Source of the DNA: Actinomycetes bacterium
Lineage (GTDB): Bacteria; Actinomycetota; Acidimicrobiia; Acidimicrobiales; Acidimicrobiaceae
Assembly (NCBI GenBank): GCA_021792075.1
Contig: JAJYVK010000060.1
Coordinates: 1 to 8,170, forward strand
DNA: 8,170 nucleotides
Reading direction: 5' to 3'
In this document: piece by piece, positions 5,973 to 8,170 of the stretch
Layout of the letters: each line of letters starts with the position of its first letter
Position numbering within the stretch: the first letter of the stretch is position 1
Translations under genes and position numbers: made by a program
Notes under the pieces: model-generated
The model's input: the letters and a program-made list of their open reading frames with translations, nothing else
Told to the model about the DNA's origin: nothing
Database searches by the model: none

Positions 5973-6986
5973 CTATCCCTCACTGAGTCTCTTTCCCAAT
6001 CCTGCGCTAACCAAATTCACTGCAGCTAAAACCTTCGGATAATTCATTCGAGTAGGACCGACCAAGCCAATAGATCCGACCCTCTCACCCTCTACCACGT
6101 ATGGAGCCACAACAACGGAACACTCCGCCAACGGCTCAATTCCCAACTCCGAGCCGATTGCAACATTTTGGCCCTTAGACAAAACATCTCTGATCAGCGA
6201 AACCACCAAAAAGTGCTGTTCCAGCGTCGCCAGGACCCTTCTCACCGTGTCAACCGCATCAAAAGCGCTTGCGACCTTCGAGGCACCCTCGATATAAACG
6301 CTCTCCGTCTCGCTCTGAAGTTCTTTTAGAGCTGCAATGGAAAGTACGCAGAGCTGGTCCAGTTCCGGATTCCCAGAGACCTCGGCCTCCACAAGTGAAC
6401 CCAGAGGGACCCCTCTTAGCTTCTTGGTCAACAAGGCAGACGCCATCTCCAGATGAGACTCGCTAACCTCATCACTGAGCTCCAGCACCTTCTTCTCGAC
6501 CGCACCTTTGGAGTCGACCATCAGCAACAAGACCCTCTTTGGATCAAGTGAGATCAATTGAATCGACCTGATGAGGCTGGTCTCAGGGCTCGGACCCGTC
6601 ACTACAGCGGCATAGTTGGTCAAATTCGTCAAGAGCCGCGACGTGTCGCTGAACATCTCTGCCAACGCACCATGAGCCTTAGTGAAGAACTCCTCGACAC
6701 TTTTGAACTGCAGAACGTCCGAATCGCCAATGTCGTTTACAAAGGTGTCCACATAGTACCGATAACCCTTGTCCGTCGGAATTCGACCTGCACTTGTGTG
6801 CGGCTGTATCAGATATCCTTCATGCTCTAAGAGGTTCATCTCGTTTCTGATCGTCGCAGAAGATACCTGGATGCCTGCTACGCGAGCAAGGTGAGACGAG
6901 CCAACTGGTTCGGCACAATTTACATATTCATCAACAACCGCTCGGAGGATAGCGGCTTTTCTTGAGTCCATTGAATCAGACACCAT
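5973..6986 (-). CDS. hrcA: Heat-inducible transcription repressor HrcA
   Basis: HrcA binds the CIRCE operator and represses class I heat-shock genes; its folding depends on GroE, which couples repression to chaperone supply. The 337 residues show an N-terminal winged helix (about 5-75) with SSATIRNEMNLLEHEGYLIQ and the hallmark HTSAGRIPTDKGYRYYVD. The GAF-like middle and C-terminal parts follow, ending with the family features GQNVAIGSELG and GSIGLVGPTRMNYPKVLAAV. Length is normal. The start is ATG at 6986, or the GTG directly after it: AAAGGG at 6991-6996 is four bases from the ATG and seven from the GTG. It is the first gene of the - strand operon, seven bases before dnaJ, with a CIRCE element about 20 bases upstream, so it should regulate itself. 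Confidence 0.97.
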   Translation of the reverse strand: MVSDSMDSRKAAILRAVVDEYVNCAEPVGSSHLARVAGIQVSSATIRNEMNLLEHEGYLIQPHTSAGRIPTDKGYRYYVDTFVNDIGDSDVLQFKSVEEFFTKAHGALAEMFSDTSRLLTNLTNYAAVVTGPSPETSLIRSIQLISLDPKRVLLLMVDSKGAVEKKVLELSDEVSESHLEMASALLTKKLRGVPLGSLVEAEVSGNPELDQLCVLSIAALKELQSETESVYIEGASKVASAFDAVDTVRRVLATLEQHFLVVSLIRDVLSKGQNVAIGSELGIEPLAECSVVVAPYVVEGERVGSIGLVGPTRMNYPKVLAAVNLVSAGLGKRLSEG

Positions 6987-7008
6987 TCCGCCCTTTGTCA
7001 GAACATCC

Positions 7009-7035
7009 TTAGCACTCTATTCTATCGAGTGCCAA
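7009..7035. promoter_or_regulatory. CIRCE operator (HrcA binding site) upstream of hrcA-dnaJ
   Basis: TTAGCACTC (7009-7017), nine bases, then GAGTGCCAA (7027-7035). This matches the CIRCE consensus TTAGCACTC-N9-GAGTGCTAA with a single change (C for T) in one arm. The spacer has the exact standard length. Its position 22 bases upstream of hrcA fits autoregulation. Confidence 0.96.
7019..7024 (-). promoter_or_regulatory. Candidate -10 box inside the CIRCE spacer
   Basis: On the - strand the CIRCE spacer contains TAGAAT, five of six matches to TATAAT. The hexamer 17 bases upstream is TTTTTA, a poor -35. If used, transcription would start within or just after the downstream CIRCE arm, so HrcA would block polymerase directly. 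Confidence 0.5.
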
Positions 7036-7050
7036 CGGTTCTAAAAATCA

Positions 7051-7074
7051 CTTAGGAGATTCGAATTGCCTAAG
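7051..7074. promoter_or_regulatory. 24-bp interrupted dyad upstream of the hrcA promoter
   Basis: Outer arms CTTAGG (7051-7056) and CCTAAG (7069-7074) and an inner palindrome ATTCGAAT (7059-7066) share exactly the same centre, with two unmatched pairs between them. Twenty of 24 bases are symmetric. It lies about 16 bases beyond CIRCE and just upstream of the presumed -35, a place for a second regulator. The protein is unknown. Confidence 0.4.
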
Positions 7075-7131
7075 GGCGTCAATTTCTTTATTAGAGACCT
7101 GTTTAATTGATTCTAGCGTCCAAAATCCAGC

Positions 7132-7147
7132 TGAACCGGCAGGTTCA
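7132..7147 (-). terminator. Possible terminator of the glycosidase gene
   Basis: Read on the - strand, TGAACC, a TGCC loop and GGTTCA form a 6-bp stem that starts eight bases after the TAG stop; TTTT follows six bases later. The stem is short and the T-run is displaced, so termination may be weak. An alternative pairing of CCGGC with GCCGG overlaps it. Confidence 0.4.
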
Positions 7148-7155
7148 ATGGCCGG

Positions 7156-8170
7156 CTAGACCAACTGCGGTCCGGCCATCACTTTCAGAGCTAGGGTCCC
7201 ATCGGCCTGCCAGGTCACCGACATAGGATCAGCAAGATGACCCACAAAGTTGCCTTCCGCATCGTCATTGGCGAACGCCAAAAAAAGCCACTGGGACTCA
7301 CGATTTTGAATCATACGACCTGCGTAAAGCTTATCGTCCGTGATCAGCTTGGCATTCAAGATATCAAACGGACCTAGGATCGACTCGCTCGGAACAGCCC
7401 ATACACCACCCGATCCCCCTGCAGTCTCACCGGCAGATCTCCGAGCAATCGAAAATTCGCGCGCCAAACACGAGAACAGCAGGACCGGCCGTCCATCAAT
7501 CACGGAGATCTGAGTCACCTCGAGGTCCCCGAATCCGGCACCAGGCTCTGACAAAGGCGGCAAGATCTCCCAGTTCAGAAGATCCAATGAATATGCGTGC
7601 CCTACCACACCACGATCATCGTCGGCTCCAGTCTTGGCCCTCGCCGTCACGAACATGTGCCAACCGGTGCCATCCGGATCCGGAAAGACCCATGGATCCC
7701 GCCACGTCTCATTGGGCCAAGTAGACTCGCCCAGCTTTTCATAGAGGCGTGCGTCGGCAGCCAGAGGCGGAAAGTCGCTCCTCTTTTCCCATCTGTAAAG
7801 GTCGTCCGAGGTCGCCAGACCGATCCTTTGAACCAGCCCGCCCTCCCGGTAGGAAATGCCCGTGTAGAACATGTACCAAAGCCCGTCGGGACCTTTAACG
7901 ACAGAGCCAGTCCAGGTTGCCAGGTCATCGAAGGCCTCCTCTTCCGAAGGGGCCATCGCGTCCTCACAAACCTTCCAGTTGAAAAGGTCCGTTGAAACTG
8001 CATGGCCGATGGTTGTCCTGGTATGTCGCCCGTCGGGATTCCTGACTAGGTCTTTGCGTCCATCGGGAGAATGGTAAACCTTTGAGGCCTTGAGAAAGTA
8101 GATGTGGTATTCGTCGCCGGTATCAGCAATCCAAAAATCCCAAGTCCAGGTTTCAGCTAGTTGCAGCACG
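7156..8170 (-). CDS. GH32/GH68-like five-bladed beta-propeller glycoside hydrolase (possibly truncated at the window edge)
   Basis: This is probably an enzyme acting on fructosyl or related sugar linkages; the exact substrate cannot be told. About 337 residues are visible, counted from the GTG at 8169. The clan GH-J pattern is present in order. WTWDFW (8-13) holds the likely nucleophile Asp11 and resembles the VWDSW motif of levansucrases. TWTGSVV (85-91) matches the FSGS/WSGS motif. WRDPWVF (156-162) is the RDP stabiliser motif. DLEVTQ (215-220) holds a likely acid/base Glu217. Repeated IGHAVSTDLFNWK, IGLATSDDLYRWE and GHAYSLDLLNWE strands mark the propeller blades. No signal peptide is visible, which suggests a cytoplasmic protein, unless residues upstream of the window encode one. 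GTG 8169 may be the true start, because relatives begin shortly before this motif, but no upstream sequence is available to decide. GH43 is a less likely alternative. Confidence 0.82.
   Translation of the reverse strand, partial: VLQLAETWTWDFWIADTGDEYHIYFLKASKVYHSPDGRKDLVRNPDGRHTRTTIGHAVSTDLFNWKVCEDAMAPSEEEAFDDLATWTGSVVKGPDGLWYMFYTGISYREGGLVQRIGLATSDDLYRWEKRSDFPPLAADARLYEKLGESTWPNETWRDPWVFPDPDGTGWHMFVTARAKTGADDDRGVVGHAYSLDLLNWEILPPLSEPGAGFGDLEVTQISVIDGRPVLLFSCLAREFSIARRSAGETAGGSGGVWAVPSESILGPFDILNAKLITDDKLYAGRMIQNRESQWLFLAFANDDAEGNFVGHLADPMSVTWQADGTLALKVMAGPQLV

Noticed and set aside
7597..7995. 132-codon open frame on the + strand
   Set aside because: It is the antisense shadow of the glycosidase, with Pro/Arg-rich low-information sequence and no ribosome site or motif.
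1..8170. Mobile element, phage, defence island or CRISPR array
   Set aside because: No transposase, integrase, terminal repeats, direct-repeat array or atypical gene cluster is visible; the genes are core housekeeping functions.

Overview
The window looks like ordinary chromosomal DNA from a medium-GC actinobacterium. The evidence is a BldD-type regulator carrying the cyclic-di-GMP signature, an HrcA/CIRCE-controlled dnaJ of the actinobacterial kind, GTG and TTG starts, and an actinobacterial-looking GH32/GH68-like enzyme. The intermediate GC content and the mix of genes would suit Acidimicrobiia, but that placement is inference. I see no tRNA, rRNA, CRISPR array, transposase or phage gene.

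Left part (1-1892, + strand): the C-terminal half of an AMP-forming acetyl-CoA synthetase (acs), then a GPR1/FUN34/YaaH acetate transporter (satP). Together they form an acetate uptake and activation pair: SatP brings acetate in and Acs converts it to acetyl-CoA. A perfect 15-bp palindrome lies just upstream of satP, and a strong hairpin follows it, in the gap between convergent transcription units.

Middle part (1904-6986, - strand, read right to left): hrcA, dnaJ, rsmE, bldD-like, hemW and a small unrecognised 89-codon gene. All are co-directional with gaps of about 4 to 80 bases, so this is probably one or two operons. hrcA is preceded by a CIRCE operator with one mismatch, so HrcA should repress itself, the co-chaperone DnaJ and, by read-through, possibly the genes downstream. 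The array joins protein folding (DnaJ), rRNA methylation (RsmE), a developmental or second-messenger regulator (BldD-like) and heme delivery (HemW).

Right part (6987-8170): a regulatory intergenic region holding CIRCE, a candidate -10 box, a second 24-bp dyad and a hairpin, followed by a - strand GH32/GH68-like beta-propeller glycosidase that reaches the window edge.

I did not find an undescribed defence or mobile system. The items most worth a second look are the BldD-like protein with an intact RXD-X8-RXXD cyclic-di-GMP motif beside a candidate autoregulatory site, the unassigned palindromes upstream of satP and hrcA, the small gene behind hemW, and start-codon questions in rsmE and bldD.
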